Source: Flabesymbios commensalis (taxonomy: Eukaryota; Annelida; Polychaeta; Terebellida; Flabelligeridae). Taken from it: a DNA stretch of 64,000 bases. A program made the translations under genes and the position numbers. The notes beneath the pieces were generated by a model that was not told the DNA's origin, ran no database searches, and saw nothing but the letters and a program-made list of their open reading frames with translations. The number at the start of each line of letters is the position of its first letter. Positions within the stretch are counted from its first letter, which is position 1. Positions 42,790 through 54,900 of the stretch are shown piece after piece. The stretch spans positions 57,570,402 through 57,634,401 of the forward strand of contig OZ024908.1 in NCBI GenBank assembly GCA_964017125.1, in the 5' to 3' direction.

Positions 42790-43405
42790 ACAATTTCTGG
42801 AGCCATAATTCAAAACTGATCTTGACCACTGAAGAAGTGATCACAGCCACCTTAAAAATTATGTAAACCACTACAAAAGTGATCTTGACCACTAACAAAG
42901 TGATCACAGCCAGCTTAAAAGTTATCAGAGCCACTACAAATGTGATCTTGCCCACTAGCAAATTGGTGTCAGCCACTGAAAAGGTTTAACCACTAAGGCA
43001 CTACAACGTGATCTAAACCACTACAGAAGTGATCTTAACAACTAAAGAAGTGATCACAGCCACTTTAAAAGTTATCTCTGCCACCAGAAAGGTGATCTAA
43101 GCCAATACAAAGTAATCTTGGCCACCTAAGAAGTGATCACAGTCACTTTTAAAAATATCTAAACCACTACAAGAGTGATCGTGACCAATAAAGAAGTGAT
43201 CACAGCCACTTTAAAAGTTATCTGAGCCACTACAAAGGTGGTCTTGGCCACTAGAAAGCTGGTGTCAGCCACTGGAAAAGTTGTCTAAGCCACTACAAAG
43301 TGATCTTGGCCACTGAAGAAGTGATTACAGCCACAAAAAGTGATCTTGACTACTAAATAAGTGATTGCAACCACTTTCAAATTTATCTCAGCCACTTCAG
43401 TGGCC
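42790..43405. repeat. Minisatellite with higher-order three-part unit
   Basis: Subunits of about 20 bp alternate in the order GTGATCTTGACCACTAAAGAA, GTGATCACAGCCACTTTAAA and GTTATCTGAGCCACTACAAA. The triplet repeats about eight times with slippage. GTGATCAC is a perfect palindrome within the unit. Confidence 0.9.
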
Positions 43406-43494
43406 AAGATCACTTTTGAAATACTTAACAACATTTGCCGAATTTCCAGTGAGTATTTCAAAAGTGAGACCATTTGACATACAACACAATATTA

Positions 43495-43700
43495 TTCTGA
43501 GAATGTTAACCGGAATGAATTTAATGTGTTTATAAAGGGGTGTCATAATTAAAAAATGTACTACACGTCAAATTGCCTAACTTTTGAACTATACAATATT
43601 TTCAGGATATATGGCAAATGACTAGAAAATAGTGTTGACAAAATTTCATGAAAATCGCTTGGGAATTCACGAATCAACGAAAAGCTAACTTTCATTTTAG
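43495..43700. repeat. Partial foldback MITE of the TTTATAGAGGG family
   Basis: Contains AATGTGTTTATAAAGGGGTG, ACGTCAAATTGCCTAACTTT and TTGAACTATACAATATTTTC, matching half of the 11969-12402 and 56251-56645 elements. Confidence 0.7.
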
Positions 43701-44919
43701 ACCATCCTCCACTGTTGGACAGACTATATTTTAGGTTTCTCTGGCTCATACACATGATATATATATGTTTTTTAGGACTCTATTCTAAGTAGTTCCTGAA
43801 CAAATCAGCTTGTTAGGAATTTATTTCACCTCAAAACCTAATGTTCCTGGACTATCACATCATGTAGTGGCAGCATCGAGAGCCTACATATATAGGCTAC
43901 ATTTAAGAGAAGGACAGTCTTGGACTTATTATAGGAATCAAGTTTGGGTATTGACCATGCTAAGCCATATATATTAGCCAATTTATATTGTCAACAAGGA
44001 TCTCTATTTATATTGGCATGCTGATATACTTAATGTATATTTCTGAAAATTATTGAAATCATGCAGCTATTTGACATAATGTTGGACGGATCATTCAAGA
44101 TTTGAGAAAAAACAAAATCCTAAGCGCCCAGAGCAAAAACTAAACGATACAAACGTATACTGATCTCACACGGCCTGGTTCACTGGCAATGACTGCATGG
44201 CATAAACTATTTATTTTTAGACTGTTTATAATACTGCAAACAAGTTATATAAATAAATTATTACACTTTTAACAATACGTAAATAATTCTAGTGCGAAAT
44301 ATTTTTACTTCTGCATGCTACGTTGTAGTGCAATTAATCTTTTAGTTGCCAGTAAATGTTATCATTATGTATGGCGCATATGCTATAAATAACATTCAAT
44401 TACATTAAATGTGATATTTTGGGGATGAATCTGCAGAAACGTTGTTTGTTACTGGGGTATAGAGCTCAAATTTTGACAATAATGTGTGGAAAATTGCAAT
44501 AAATAAGGATGATCGCGTGAGTGACAAGCATTTCCGTACCGTATCATTCTTAATTTCAGGTGTCGTATTAACTTTATTGACGTTAAAGTACCAATTCAAT
44601 AATGTTCAACAATATTTTTAAAACTATTTATCACTGATACTATTTATTTATTATTGGTGGGCCTGTGATCATATAATTGTTGTACTTGTGTGGAAATCAT
44701 TGAAAAAAGTGAAGTTATTTGACATAGTATGAACAGATCATGATAATTAAGCGTTGTGCCAATAAATCACATAAAAATGTGACATTTTGAGGAGAAATCA
44801 ATCAAAAGTTATGAAATATATAAGGAGCATAAATTATGCTTCTCAGTAGCGAGTTTTATTTCGTGTAATTTAAGATTTTAATGATTATATTGCTTATTTC
44901 TGATATTTCTGATATCTAG
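43701..44919. other. AT-rich interior of the 41.5-45.1 kb structure
   Basis: No gene seen. Phrases such as TTATTTGACATA recur near 44072 and 44716, suggesting an old duplication. Confidence 0.4.
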
Positions 44920-45140
44920 TGGCGGTCATTTTGGATTTAGCCCATACGGTTGCGCAAGGCGATGCCTTTCTTGGCATCCACTCAAAATCGACCAAGTAGG
45001 GTTCAGTCTACATCTGGGCCAAATTTGGTAGCTTTGGAACAATTTGCCCCAAACAGTAAATTTATTGCCCTAACAGCCCTGATTATGAGGATGTCATCGT
45101 GACTTTCCCTCGTTAGACTACTATATACTGTTCTGCAAAG

Positions 45141-45192
45141 GCAAAAGGCAGTATTTGCTTACATATAAAGTAAACAGATACTGCCTTTCAGC
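45141..45192. repeat. Hairpin of the AAAGGCAGTATCTGC family, copy 1
   Basis: GCAAAAGGCAGTATTTGCTT pairs with AAACAGATACTGCCTTTCAGC around ACATATAAAGT. The same stem, less eroded, is at 49918-49970. Confidence 0.75.
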
Positions 45193-45419
45193 TTCGCACG
45201 GCACTAGTCTTATCAGGCATCGTGAGACTATGTCAATATCAACCAAAAAGCAGTATCTGCATGATGCATTTTACCTTTGCAGAGCAAGTTCACAGTTAGT
45301 AGGGTTCACTATGTCAATAGCTATATTTTCGTTGATATTTGGTGGGAATATTGCAAACTATACATTTTTTAAAGCTTTGATATCTACTGAAACTAAAAAC
45401 CTAGGTTTCCATTTTTTCT

Positions 45420-46400
45420 GAACAGCCTATGGCGGCCATCTTGGATATTCAAAATGGCCACCACGAAAATCCAATTTGAACAATAACGTCAGTTCTAATT
45501 TACATATAATCACAATTTTGGAGTCTACACCTATGTTTTCAGGGTCAAATAATCGAGTGAAAGCACTTATAAAAATATTGTGTCATTCCTTTATAAAGAG
45601 TTCGGAAAAAATCAAGATGGCCGACGGTGAAATTCATTTTATGAAAACAATCGTATTGTCTATATTGAAAACCAAATTATATTTGCTGACGTTGTATACA
45701 AACAATACAACTGTTTAAGTTATGAAGACAGGTATGGTTATAAAAGATAGCCCTGTCTTTTAGTATGCAGTTATCGTCTAGAAGTAATTATTGATATCCT
45801 AAGTTGGAAATTTAACCGGGCCAATATCTCGTGTTCTAATTGACATAGAATCACAATTCTGGTTTGTACATCTATATTTACAAGGTCAAAGAATCGACTG
45901 AAACCACTTATAAAAATATTGAATCATTGCTATATGGCTAATTTAGAAGAATCCAAGATGGCCGGCGGCGAAAATCATTTTATGACAAAGTCAAATGTCT
46001 ATATTAAAAAACCAAGTTATATTTGTTGGCATTGTATAACAATAAACAACGTGTTATAATAATGAGGATATGTATGGTTATAAAATATAGCTTTGTATTT
46101 CTGATATTCCATGTTATGCAGTTATCGTCCAGAAATGCGTATTGATAGCATAAGTTGGAAATCTAGCCCAGCCAATATCTCGAGTTATAATTGAAAAAAA
46201 GTCGCAATTTTGATGGCTACACCCATGTTTCTGGGTCAACGAATCGAGTGTATTAAAATGTACTGGAACAAAACCATTAGACAAATTGGAAGAAATACAC
46301 GATGGATTCCAACCAGTGTTTTTCAAATCACATTGTGTCTATATGGAAAATATGTTTATATATGTTTTTAGCATTGCCATATAAAGTATAAAAATCAAAA
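45420..46400 (+). repeat. About 345-bp tandem repeats with CCAAGATGGCC
   Basis: Three units carry ATATCTCGTGTTCTAATTGA, GTCTACACCTATGTTT, GGGTCAA, CGAGTG, TAAAAATATTG and then CAAGATGGCCGRCGG. The last word is at 45604 and 45953, and in worn form near 46297. Short ORFs inside are repeat frames. Confidence 0.75.
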
Positions 46401-47506
46401 AAATGATTATTCGTAGAAATCATATAAATTAATATTGGTTGTACTACTGAAGACATGCACATGTGTGTCTTAAAACTGTTAAATAATGTAATCACCGCAA
46501 AGGAGTGTTGATATCCATCAGTGAGGTGTCTATGTTTTATAAATGATTAGCATGATTGATTATTATAATGTCATTAGAGCTAACTTTTAAAAAATCTAAA
46601 TACAAAGGATTTGGTGCCTAGTCATTCCATTTCTGTGAATCTCATAGGCCTACAAAAATCATGTTCAGCACACAAGAACAGCCAATATATAGTTGGCGAA
46701 GGAATTCACACAGCACAAAACTCACCACCACTTTTAAATCGCCTGTGTTTACACATACATGTATGTCTGTGGAAACACGGTACATTTAATCATCTGTGAA
46801 AGCTAAGAATCAATATGTGCCGAAAATGGAATGTTTGGGTATCATGAATACAATTTGTATGATAGGTTGGTGATGGGGTAACATAAAAAAAAATATTCAA
46901 AGACAAGAAGGAGTATTATCGCACCATGTACATATCTTTAATACAATACAATATACAATATATATTTTGTCCTAGTTATCTTGAATTTTATTCAAATCCG
47001 CAATAATAATGTTCTAGTATGTCTAAAGTTGTTTCATGTGATTCGTTGCATATTAGAAGAATACAAACAAATCGCTTTGTATAATGTATATAAAAAACAT
47101 AGAGGTACTTGCGAGGTTGTGATAGGAACACTGTATGGTACGTAAAATACTTCTGAGAAATTGAGAGGGGTATACTTTATTTCGTTTGGCAACACTTGAG
47201 AACAGGAACTTTAAGTCTTGGTATAATTATGTTGATGGATGTGGAACAAACCTTCTCACACTCAAGCTGTGATTGGCCCACTGGAGACTAGGTGTAGATA
47301 ATCCCACACTCGCACTTTTGGCTTACTTAAAATCACATTCTAAGATTTTTGTGGCTCAAGACAGTTGTTTATTATAAATTCGTGCAGAAAATGCATAAAG
47401 GTCACTCGGATCGTGAAGGGGTTGAGATAATGGCACTGGTTAGCCGGCGCCCTTCGGGCTTGTGTTGGTGAACTAAACCACTGTCATAATCTCCACACTG
47501 GCATTC
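46401..47506. other. Unassigned spacer
   Basis: No gene seen. Confidence 0.4.
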
Positions 47507-47795
47507 ACTCATAGCAGGTCTCATAGCGCAGTGGTGTCTGACGCGCTAGAGTTTGGGGTTCGTTCCCCGGTCTCGACGGTTTTAAAGAAAACAAACTGTT
47601 TTTCCCCGTCCACTCCTAAAACTCAATATTATGAAGAGCCTCCGTGATCGAGAGGTAGCGTCCTCGGCCTTAGACCGCCAGGGTCAGAATCCTGTGTCTG
47701 GAGATAAGGGGCATCTGATTCATCTCACCATCCTGGTCCAGTTTAGCCTGTATGTGCATAAAAGTGGCACAAGGGCCTAACCATTTCATTTCTCT
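47507..47795 (+). mobile_element. Composite (dimeric) tRNA-derived SINE, family B copy 1
   Basis: A first tRNA-like head (GGTCTCATAGCGCAGTGGTG ... GGGGTTCGTTCCCCGG with B box) is followed after about 75 bp by a second (GAGCCTCCGTGATCGAGAGG ... AGACCGCCAGGGTCAGAATC). The tail has TCTGGAGATAAGGGGCATCT and GTCCAGTTTAGCCTGTATGT. The same order recurs at 57387-57695, and the second half at 54728-54900 inverted. Confidence 0.85.
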
Positions 47796-47949
47796 CGGGA
47801 CCTTTAGCCATATACACTCCCAGAAGCAGGGTGTTGTGTTGTATTTTCCTATGTGTGTATTAATCATGAGCAAAGCTCAGTAGCCTACTTTTTGACAATC
47901 AACATGCAGGCTCCACGTCCATCCTAGATATAAGACGTCGAGTATATCC

Positions 47950-48262
47950 GTGAATGTTCGGACATTATTTAGGTATCCATTGATTTTTACAGGTATCTGT
48001 GGATGTCAGCCAGGTATCCGTGGATGTTATCTAGCTATCCGTGGAATTCTACAGGTATCCGTGGATTTTCACAGATATCCGTGGATGTTATCTCGTTATC
48101 CGTGGATGTTAGCCAGATATCCTTGGAGTTTGGATAGGTAATCGTGTCTTCCAGGTATTCATTGATATTATACAGGCATCCATCGATTTTTACAGGTATC
48201 CATGGATGATTGGCAGATATGTGTGGCTACCATGGTTATATTATTACAGGTATCAATGGATG
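47950..48262 (+). repeat. TATCCGTGGAT minisatellite, left array
   Basis: About 14 units of 20-22 bp built on TATCCGTGGAT with variable links (TTATCTAGC, TTACAGG, TTAGCCAGG). Inverted arrays are at 50862-50985, 51400-51490, 51886-52060 and 52735-52930. Confidence 0.9.
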
Positions 48263-49280
48263 TTTTTTGCAGATATCTTTGTATAGAGCTATTATAACAG
48301 CATCCATGTAATATGCATGTAGATGGCCAATATTACACATTTTGTAATAGCGTAACGTTTCGCAATAGATCTTTATTGAACAATATATATGGTAAGATAT
48401 CGATTAGGAATTACACAACTTTTGAAGCACATTTTTAACAGCCATAAGTTAGTTTAAACAATTTTCGTTTAAACAACTTTTAGCCGATTTGTGTTCAAAT
48501 TCTTCAAGGTCAAATGAACTATTCCCTCTTTCGCCAAATTCCTATGCAACTTAAACAAAAAAATATTCCTGTTGAATATCAACAAATCAGTCAATCAATC
48601 AATCATTTATTAAAATTTTACTATAGTATCCTAATCTTCGGTGACCCGAGTTCACAGGGGCTAGATTACTAGTGTTTGAGCATAAGTCGTCATCTGGGCG
48701 CCACGTCACTCGTTATATGGGAGGAGAAGACTTGACCAAAACGGTGTGTATGTTTCAAAAGTTGACAAAATAATGTCGTAATTTTAATAGTTATCATACG
48801 GAAGCCAGAATGGAGATTCACAAGGAGGGCACATCCATTGAAAAGGCCTTGGGTCCATTGCGATTTCCAGCTCTAAGACTGATTTAATTGTGGTTTAATG
48901 ATCGAGCAGAAATATGTTCACAAAAAGATGACATTTTTTTGTTCCGTTGTATTTTTGATTCAATAAAGAAGTATTCAGTTTTAACAGGGCTGAGTTTTAA
49001 TTTAGATTCTATCATCTAAGACAAAACGTTGGTTCTACAAGGTTTTACTTTATCTAGATATTGTTGGGCATCTGAGGCAGACCAAGATGCGTGTCGAGAT
49101 GATGGTGTACAGTGTGATTGGACAGTATCTGACTATGATGTGATATGATGTGGTATGATATGATGAGTTTTATAGAGCCAGTATCTCTCAACAAGATTGA
49201 AACCCCATGGCGCTGCATACTAAAGTCGCTACTCAATTTACAAATACATTGTCGGTAAACAGGTACGGGCCCAGCCGTTC
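48263..49280. other. Interior of the foldback without recognised gene
   Basis: No gene seen; ATCAATCA simple sequence near 48595 and a TGATATGATG run near 49140. Confidence 0.4.
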
Positions 49281-50106
49281 ATAAATGGCTGCCCATTTAA
49301 AAACAACCGTGCTTTTATAAGCACTCGCAGCGCACTTCCGGCGAGTGTTTATAAACACCCGGGCGTTTATAAACGGTCGGCCAATATGACTGGTTAACTG
49401 TACATTTTATTCCATAATAGCATGTATTTTCTCTTAATTATACCAGATTTGGAATAATGTATAAATTGACACAACACATAACTACCTAGTAGACCTAATG
49501 AGCTTTAGAAGCAAAATCTGTAAAATACGATGCTTTAATTGGTAAAACTAGCCAAAAATATATTTTATGACCAGTGACCCCCACCTCCTTAAAGCGGCAT
49601 TGCTAAAAAATGTATACGTTGCCGGTACAATCTGCTAATACCAGGAGGTGGTTGATATAGTGATGGTCAAATTGTATGCATTTTCAATGTGTAATATTTT
49701 TTTTACACACAACTTATTGCACAAACCAGAGATACAATCCAGAAGATTATTCATTCATCTCACTTCCTGGGAGAAGTTCTACGGAAATTTACCGTACAAA
49801 AACGACTAAAATATAGATAATTATAAACTGCTTCTTGATATTGCAAATCCATATGAAGTTATGCACTATAATTCGACATTTTATGGGGCTGGTGAATTTG
49901 CTTTTTGATCGTTAAAGGCCAAAAGGCAGTATGTGCTTACTTAGCAAGTAAGCAGATACTGCCTTTTGGCTTTGAACGGCAGTATACAAGTGAACAAGGC
50001 CGACCGTTTATAGATGCCCGGCTGTTTATACATAACATAACAGTGCGGAAGTGCGCTGCGAGTGCTTAGAAACGCACGGTTGTTTTTAAATGGGCGGCCT
50101 TTTATA
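49281..50106. mobile_element. 0.83 kb element with about 105-bp inverted repeats
   Basis: The left arm GCCCATTTAAAAACAACCGT then GCACTCGCAGCGCACTTCCG then TTTATAAACGGTCGGCC is matched by the inverted right arm (49999-50106: GGCCGACCGTTTATAGATGC, GGAAGTGCGCTGCGAGTGC, ACGGTTGTTTTTAAATGGGC). It lies inside the larger 47815-51540 foldback and carries the hairpin at 49918-49970. Confidence 0.85.
49918..49970. repeat. 25-bp near-perfect stem hairpin, AAAGGCAGTATCTGC family copy 2
   Basis: GCCAAAAGGCAGTATGTGCT (49918 on) pairs with AGCAGATACTGCCTTTTGGC (ending 49970): 25 bp of stem with one mismatch and a three-base loop. Copy 1 is at 45141-45192. Confidence 0.9.
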
Positions 50107-50401
50107 AAAATGCTAATTGATTTGGCTTTTCGTATGTGGATAGGTGAATTGTTCCACAGACGAGGTGCAGCTACCTCGAAAGGTGAATAGCCCTATTATT
50201 TTAACCGTGGTCCAGGATACAGCAACCTAATAGTTTCGGCTGGCGATGTTTAAAATGTAATAACTCACTAATATATATGGGTTTTCTAGTAGATAATGCT
50301 TTATATGTCAGAATGGTTCAGTTTCAACTAGTATTTTAAACTTTTTTTTTTAATCATTATTGCTGAGTGGTGTGGTGCTACAGCGTGTTTGATATTATTT
50401 A

Positions 50402-50860
50402 ACGGATCCTTCTCAGCTTTTGAAAATCGATGGCGAACTGTCTACTTCGCATTGTTGTTGTTTGACATCCCCCAAGGTTCTAGATCAACTTCTATTTACC
50501 ATATACGCAACATCTTTCAGCTCAATAATGACATCATTTGGTCTTAAACATCACTTTTGTAGGGATGACACACACATCTATACATCTTTCAGGGCAGAAA
50601 TTTTACTCAGTCGCGTTTTGTTCTTCAAAAATGTTCACTCAGTAATCCAGGTGTGGATGAATCAAAACATGCTCAAATTGTATCCTGATAAGACGAAATT
50701 CATGGTTATTGGAAATATAGCCAATCGTAAAACAGTTGCTGAAAAATACCCGGTTGAACGTCTTAGCCAAAAATTTGCAAACATTGCATGTATGCAAAAT
50801 CTGGGTGTGGCATTCGACTCCTGCATTTGTTCTCACAACTGTGAATCAGCTTTTTACCAT
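50402..50860 (+). mobile_element. LINE reverse transcriptase fragment
   Basis: The plus-strand frame at 50420-50878 reads PKVLDQLLFTIYATSFSSI, HFCRDDTHIYTSF (worn form of the Y-A-D-D box, here C-R-D-D), VWMNQNMLKLYPDKTKFMVI and LGVAFDS. This is the palm and thumb region of a Jockey/CR1-like reverse transcriptase. The frame just upstream supplies a P-Q-G-S-like block. It is truncated at both sides; the 3' end abuts the ATCCACGGATA array. Confidence 0.85.
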
Positions 50861-51188
50861 ATCCACGGATACCTGTAGAAATGCTCAGATAGCTAGATAA
50901 CATCCACCGATATCTGTAAAAATCCACGGATAGCAAGATAACATCCATGGATGCCTGGCTGACATCTACAGATAGGAGAAGATTGTGTGTGTTATAAAAG
51001 ATCACAAAACACTAAAGTTATAAGTGACATTATACAAATTGTAAACTTTTGTTAAAACAACCAAATTTAAAGTTGGATATTCCATCACAAAATGGGCCTA
51101 GTAGAACAAGGGGTAATTATTACATAATTATTAAATTATGATAACGACTTTTTATTAACACATGTACTCTTGACAAGTCAATTAGTAT

Positions 51189-51245
51189 TTTCCATCTATT
51201 TGAAGCTAGAATCCCTCACACGATTCTCAGCTTCAAATGGGGAAA
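51189..51245. repeat. Hairpin TTTTCCATCTATTTGAAGCT
   Basis: Left arm TATTTGAAGCTAGAATC pairs with GATTCTCAGCTTCAAATGG, with TTTTCC and GGAAAA outside. Related to the 33200-33267 hairpin. Confidence 0.7.
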
Positions 51246-51539
51246 ACAATTCCATTTATCAAAAATAATCTCATCAAATTGAATTATTTGATCAACTGAG
51301 CATCTACCACAACACATTTTATCAATTTCAATGACATTGTACATGAGTTTAAACTTGCTAACAGGACAAGAGTTAATTATTGCAAATTTTATCGAACACT
51401 GATGGATGCCTGGCTGACATCCACGGATAGCTGTAAAATCAATGGATAGCTAAATAACATCCAATGTCACCTGGGTAACATTTACGGATATACTCGTATG
51501 ATATTTAGGAGGGACGTGGAAACTGCATGTTGATTGTTA

Positions 51540-53412
51540 TCATATAGTTGAACATATACAGGAGTTTATTCAGAAAAAAGTGGTTCTTGAAACTAGCTTA
51601 TAACCCTTTCACTGCCACACCAATTAATCCTAATTGCACCTAAATAATAATATATATATATATGGCCTATGGACCATTAATGCTCACCCTTTATACCACT
51701 CCTCATAGTCGGATACTATCCAATCACAAGGTTCACCATCATCTCGATAAGGATACCTATGTACGTATTAACAGTATCATTAGTATGTCGTTTTTATAAA
51801 GATCGGTACTATCTGGTCTATGAGCCAAGTTTCTAGTAGTACAGCAGTATCTAAGATGATGTCAAATTATCTAACACTAGCCCTAACATCCACGGATATC
51901 AATATAACATCCACGGACATCTGTAAAAATCCACCGATACTTGTAGGAACCCACGGATAGCTAGATAACATCCACGGATGCCTGGCTGACGGATCGCTGT
52001 AATAATCAATGGAGAGCTAACTAACACACCGGAAGGTCACCTGGGTAACATTTACGGATATACTCCTATGTTATCTAGGATGAGCGTGGAAACTGCATGT
52101 TGATTGCCAAACAGTACTGGGCTGTGCACATGATCACTACGCACAGTGGAAAATACAACACAACACCCTGGGTGAAAACGCATTGACTTACCCTGGGTAA
52201 AAGCGCATTGACTAAGGAGCTTACTGACTTGTGAATATTGAGTTGCTTTGAAAGCGGGCATGTAAAAGCTGTACAGTTTTCAAGAAAATATGAGATTTTT
52301 TTTAATTACTATGTAATTTGTTGATAACGTAAAAGAGTGTTTAATAAGGAAGATTTAATAATTGTTATCGTATAGTTAGGACATATACAAAAGTTTATTC
52401 TGACAAACGTGGTTCTTGAAACTAGCTTACTAACCTTCAAGTGCCACATAATCTTGTCTGGCAATCCTAATCGCACTTAAATAATATAATATATCAACAT
52501 GGCATACAGACCAATATTGCTCACCCTTTCTACTACTTCCCATAGTCAGATACTACCTAATCACAAAGTTCACCATCATCTTGATACGAATAGGCCTCCC
52601 TATGTACGTAATTGGTGTAATTAGCGGGATCATTAGTGGGCCTATGTCTTTTTTTAAGGATCGGTACTATCTGGCATATGAGCCAATTTATGTAGTACAC
52701 CAGTATCTAAGATTATGCAAAATAATCTAACCCTAAACTTAACATCCACGGATACCGAGATAACATTCACGGATATCTGTGAAAATCCAAGGATACCTGT
52801 AGAAATCCACGGATAGCTAGATAACATCCACGGATGCCGGGCTGACATCCACGGATGGCTGGAAAAATAAATAGATGGCTTAATAACATCCAACGTCTCC
52901 TGGCTAACATTTACAGACAATTTATACTCATATAATTTCAAGGATGAACGTAAAAACTGCATGTTGATTGCCCAAAAGTTCTGGGCTTTGTACATAATTA
53001 CTCTCCATATTGGACAACACAACACCCTGTGTAAAAACGCATCGATTAAAGTTTACTGACTTGTTAATATTCACAGTTGCTGTAAAAGCGGCCATGTTAG
53101 AGCTGTACAGTTTTCTGGAAAATATCAGATTTATTTGTAGTTATTATTTTGTTTGATGATAACGTAAAAGTGTGTTCAATATAGGGAGATTAATAATTGT
53201 TATCATAGAGTTAGTGCATATACAGGAGTTTATTCAGACAAAAGTGGTTCTTGAAACTAGCTTATAACCCTTTCACTGCCACATCGGGAAATCTTAAGTG
53301 CACCTAAATAGTATAATATATCAACATGGCATATGGACCAATACTGCTCACCCTTTATACTACTCCTCATAGTCGAATACTATCCAATCACAAGGTTCAC
53401 CAGCATCTCGAT
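51540..53412 (+). repeat. Three tandem copies of an about 830-bp block
   Basis: CATATACAGGAGTTTATTC (or variant) recurs at 51553, 52382 and 53217, spacings 829 and 835. Each is followed by GTGGTTCTTGAAACTAGCTT, a TGCCACA phrase, AATATATCAACATGGCATA, then an ATCCACGGATA array and a CTGCATGTTGATTG end. The third copy stops near 53412. This is segmental tandem duplication of the right arm of the adjacent foldback. Confidence 0.85.
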
Positions 53413-54727
53413 ACGGGAATAAAGCTCAATTAAGGAGTTGAAAATTAGAAATAAATTTTAATTTCCTTTGAAAAATAGCCCAGTTTTTATACCTAACGCA
53501 TATTAATGTAACATTTTTACAATAGTAAATAACATTTCTAGAAGAAATCTCTCTCTATATATATATTGATGGTTCAAACATCTAACCAGCATAGCGACAG
53601 CCTGTGACCTGATTTGTAATGTATGATTATGATAACAAAGTGCGTTTTAGGCAGTAAAATTTGCGAAATTGGGTTGAATAATTATATAAGACATTATTCA
53701 AACGAAAAACTAGCATGGCTGATATAACTGAAAGGTTAAAATACACCGATATTAAAAAAAAAATAATAATAATAATAATAACGCTAATATCCTGAAAAAT
53801 CTGGTAAAATCAGCTGATAACACCCAGCAACCCACAAAAAAAATGTGCAGCAGGCCATTTAGTTATTCTTACAAACAGCAATTTTCAATACTACAGTGAA
53901 TATTGTGATTTTCTGTTGTTATGTGCTTAAAGTAATGTGTAAAACCGGACAGATTGTTTGTGAAGATTTTTTCTTTCAAGTTGGGATGGCAGCATCACTT
54001 CAACCAACGTTACGTTTAGTGCTTTATATCACGTATTCTAAATATTTTTATGGTGTAGAAAACTGTCCTAAAAAAACAGAATACTTTGACATCATACACA
54101 ACTTTAATCAACAAAGACATTGAAAGATTATGACAGTTGTAAACGATACACTATTAATTATTATAAGATATCAAATTTATCATATGGGTATATTTATTAT
54201 GCCTTGGTTATTTTTCACATAGGCCTACATATTTTCCACATACAACAATATTCAGGGAATATTTTGTTCAGTATCGCGTAGCGAAAAGCAATTTCGGCCA
54301 TTTGCTAACCAAATTTCAAATTGATTAGCGAAATATTTATATATGAATGATAAGGATCATGTGGGAAACGGACATCGTCGAAGAAGAAAATCGCTATTCA
54401 ATAAGTTTTCAACAAAACTCCCCCATGTGACATGGCAGTATCCAGGTCACACACGTGCTGGGGATTCCCATAATATCTATTCACAGCAAGGGTGTGGCAG
54501 TGACGTCATTGGAATTACCATGGATTCCCGCGTCTGGGAGATCCTTCACTCTACATGTAGGCCTATACATAGTATACAGCAGTGGGCCTGAATTAAGTCC
54601 ATTACGCCCGAGCTACATAGCTCGGACTTGATTCAGGCAGGCAGGGCTAAATATACAGTGATTGGGGCATGTCACGCATTGCGACTGTTTTAGAGTGAAA
54701 CTATTGATGATCACAGCATAAAAATGA
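53413..54727. other. Unassigned spacer with a small palindrome
   Basis: No gene seen. A short AAT tract is at 53762-53782. An imperfect palindrome CTGAATTAAGTCC ... GGACTTGATTCAG lies at about 54590-54637. Confidence 0.45.
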
Positions 54728-54900
54728 AATGAATCGGGCTTTAGGCCACCTTTGTGCACACATAGGCTAAACTGGACCAGGAGAACCTCTTGAGGATGGT
54801 GAGATGGTTGAGATGACACTGTCCTCTAGACACAGGATTCGAAATTCGAGCCCTGGCGGTCTGAGGCCGAGTACGCTACCTCTCGGTCACGGAGGCTCCA
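54728..54900 (-). mobile_element. Composite SINE, family B copy 2 (second half only)
   Basis: On the minus strand GAGCCTCCGTGACCGAGAGG, the AGACCGCCAGGGCTCGAATT region and the GTCCAGTTTAGCCTATGTGT tail match 47507-47795 and 57387-57695. The first tRNA-like head is missing. Confidence 0.85.

Larger units (their letters stand above)
41470..45105. mobile_element. 3.6 kb inverted-repeat structure (CCAAGATGGCCGCC family)
   Basis: The left arm at about 41470-41650 contains GTCGGGGCTGTTAGGG, TTCTTCCAAAGCTACAAAAT and CCAAGATGGCCGCC. The right arm at about 44920-45105 holds their diverged complements: GGCGGTCATTTTGGATT, TTGGTAGCTTTGGAACAATT and CCCTAACAGCCCTGATTATG. The interior has AT-rich repeats and the minisatellite at 42790-43405, with no recognised gene. 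Confidence 0.6.
47815..51540. mobile_element. Foldback structure with ATCCACGGATA tandem arms
   Basis: The left side (47815-48262) reads, inward, ACAACACAACACCCTG complement, CAATCAACATGCAG, then an array of TATCCGTGGATGTTA units. The right side (50862-51540) has the same elements inverted: ATCCACGGATAGCTAGATAAC units, then AAACTGCATGTTGATTG. The interior holds a smaller foldback (49281-50106) and a LINE fragment (50402-50860). Right-arm sequence is further multiplied at 51540-53410. Confidence 0.7.

Noticed and set aside
47514-47575. Possible tRNA gene
   Set aside because: Part of a composite SINE repeated at 57387; head 1 alone does not close a clear acceptor stem.
47950-53030. ATCCACGGATA arrays considered as a CRISPR array
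   Set aside because: Spacing is irregular, the links between units are themselves repeated, and arrays occur in inverted orientation as arms of a foldback.
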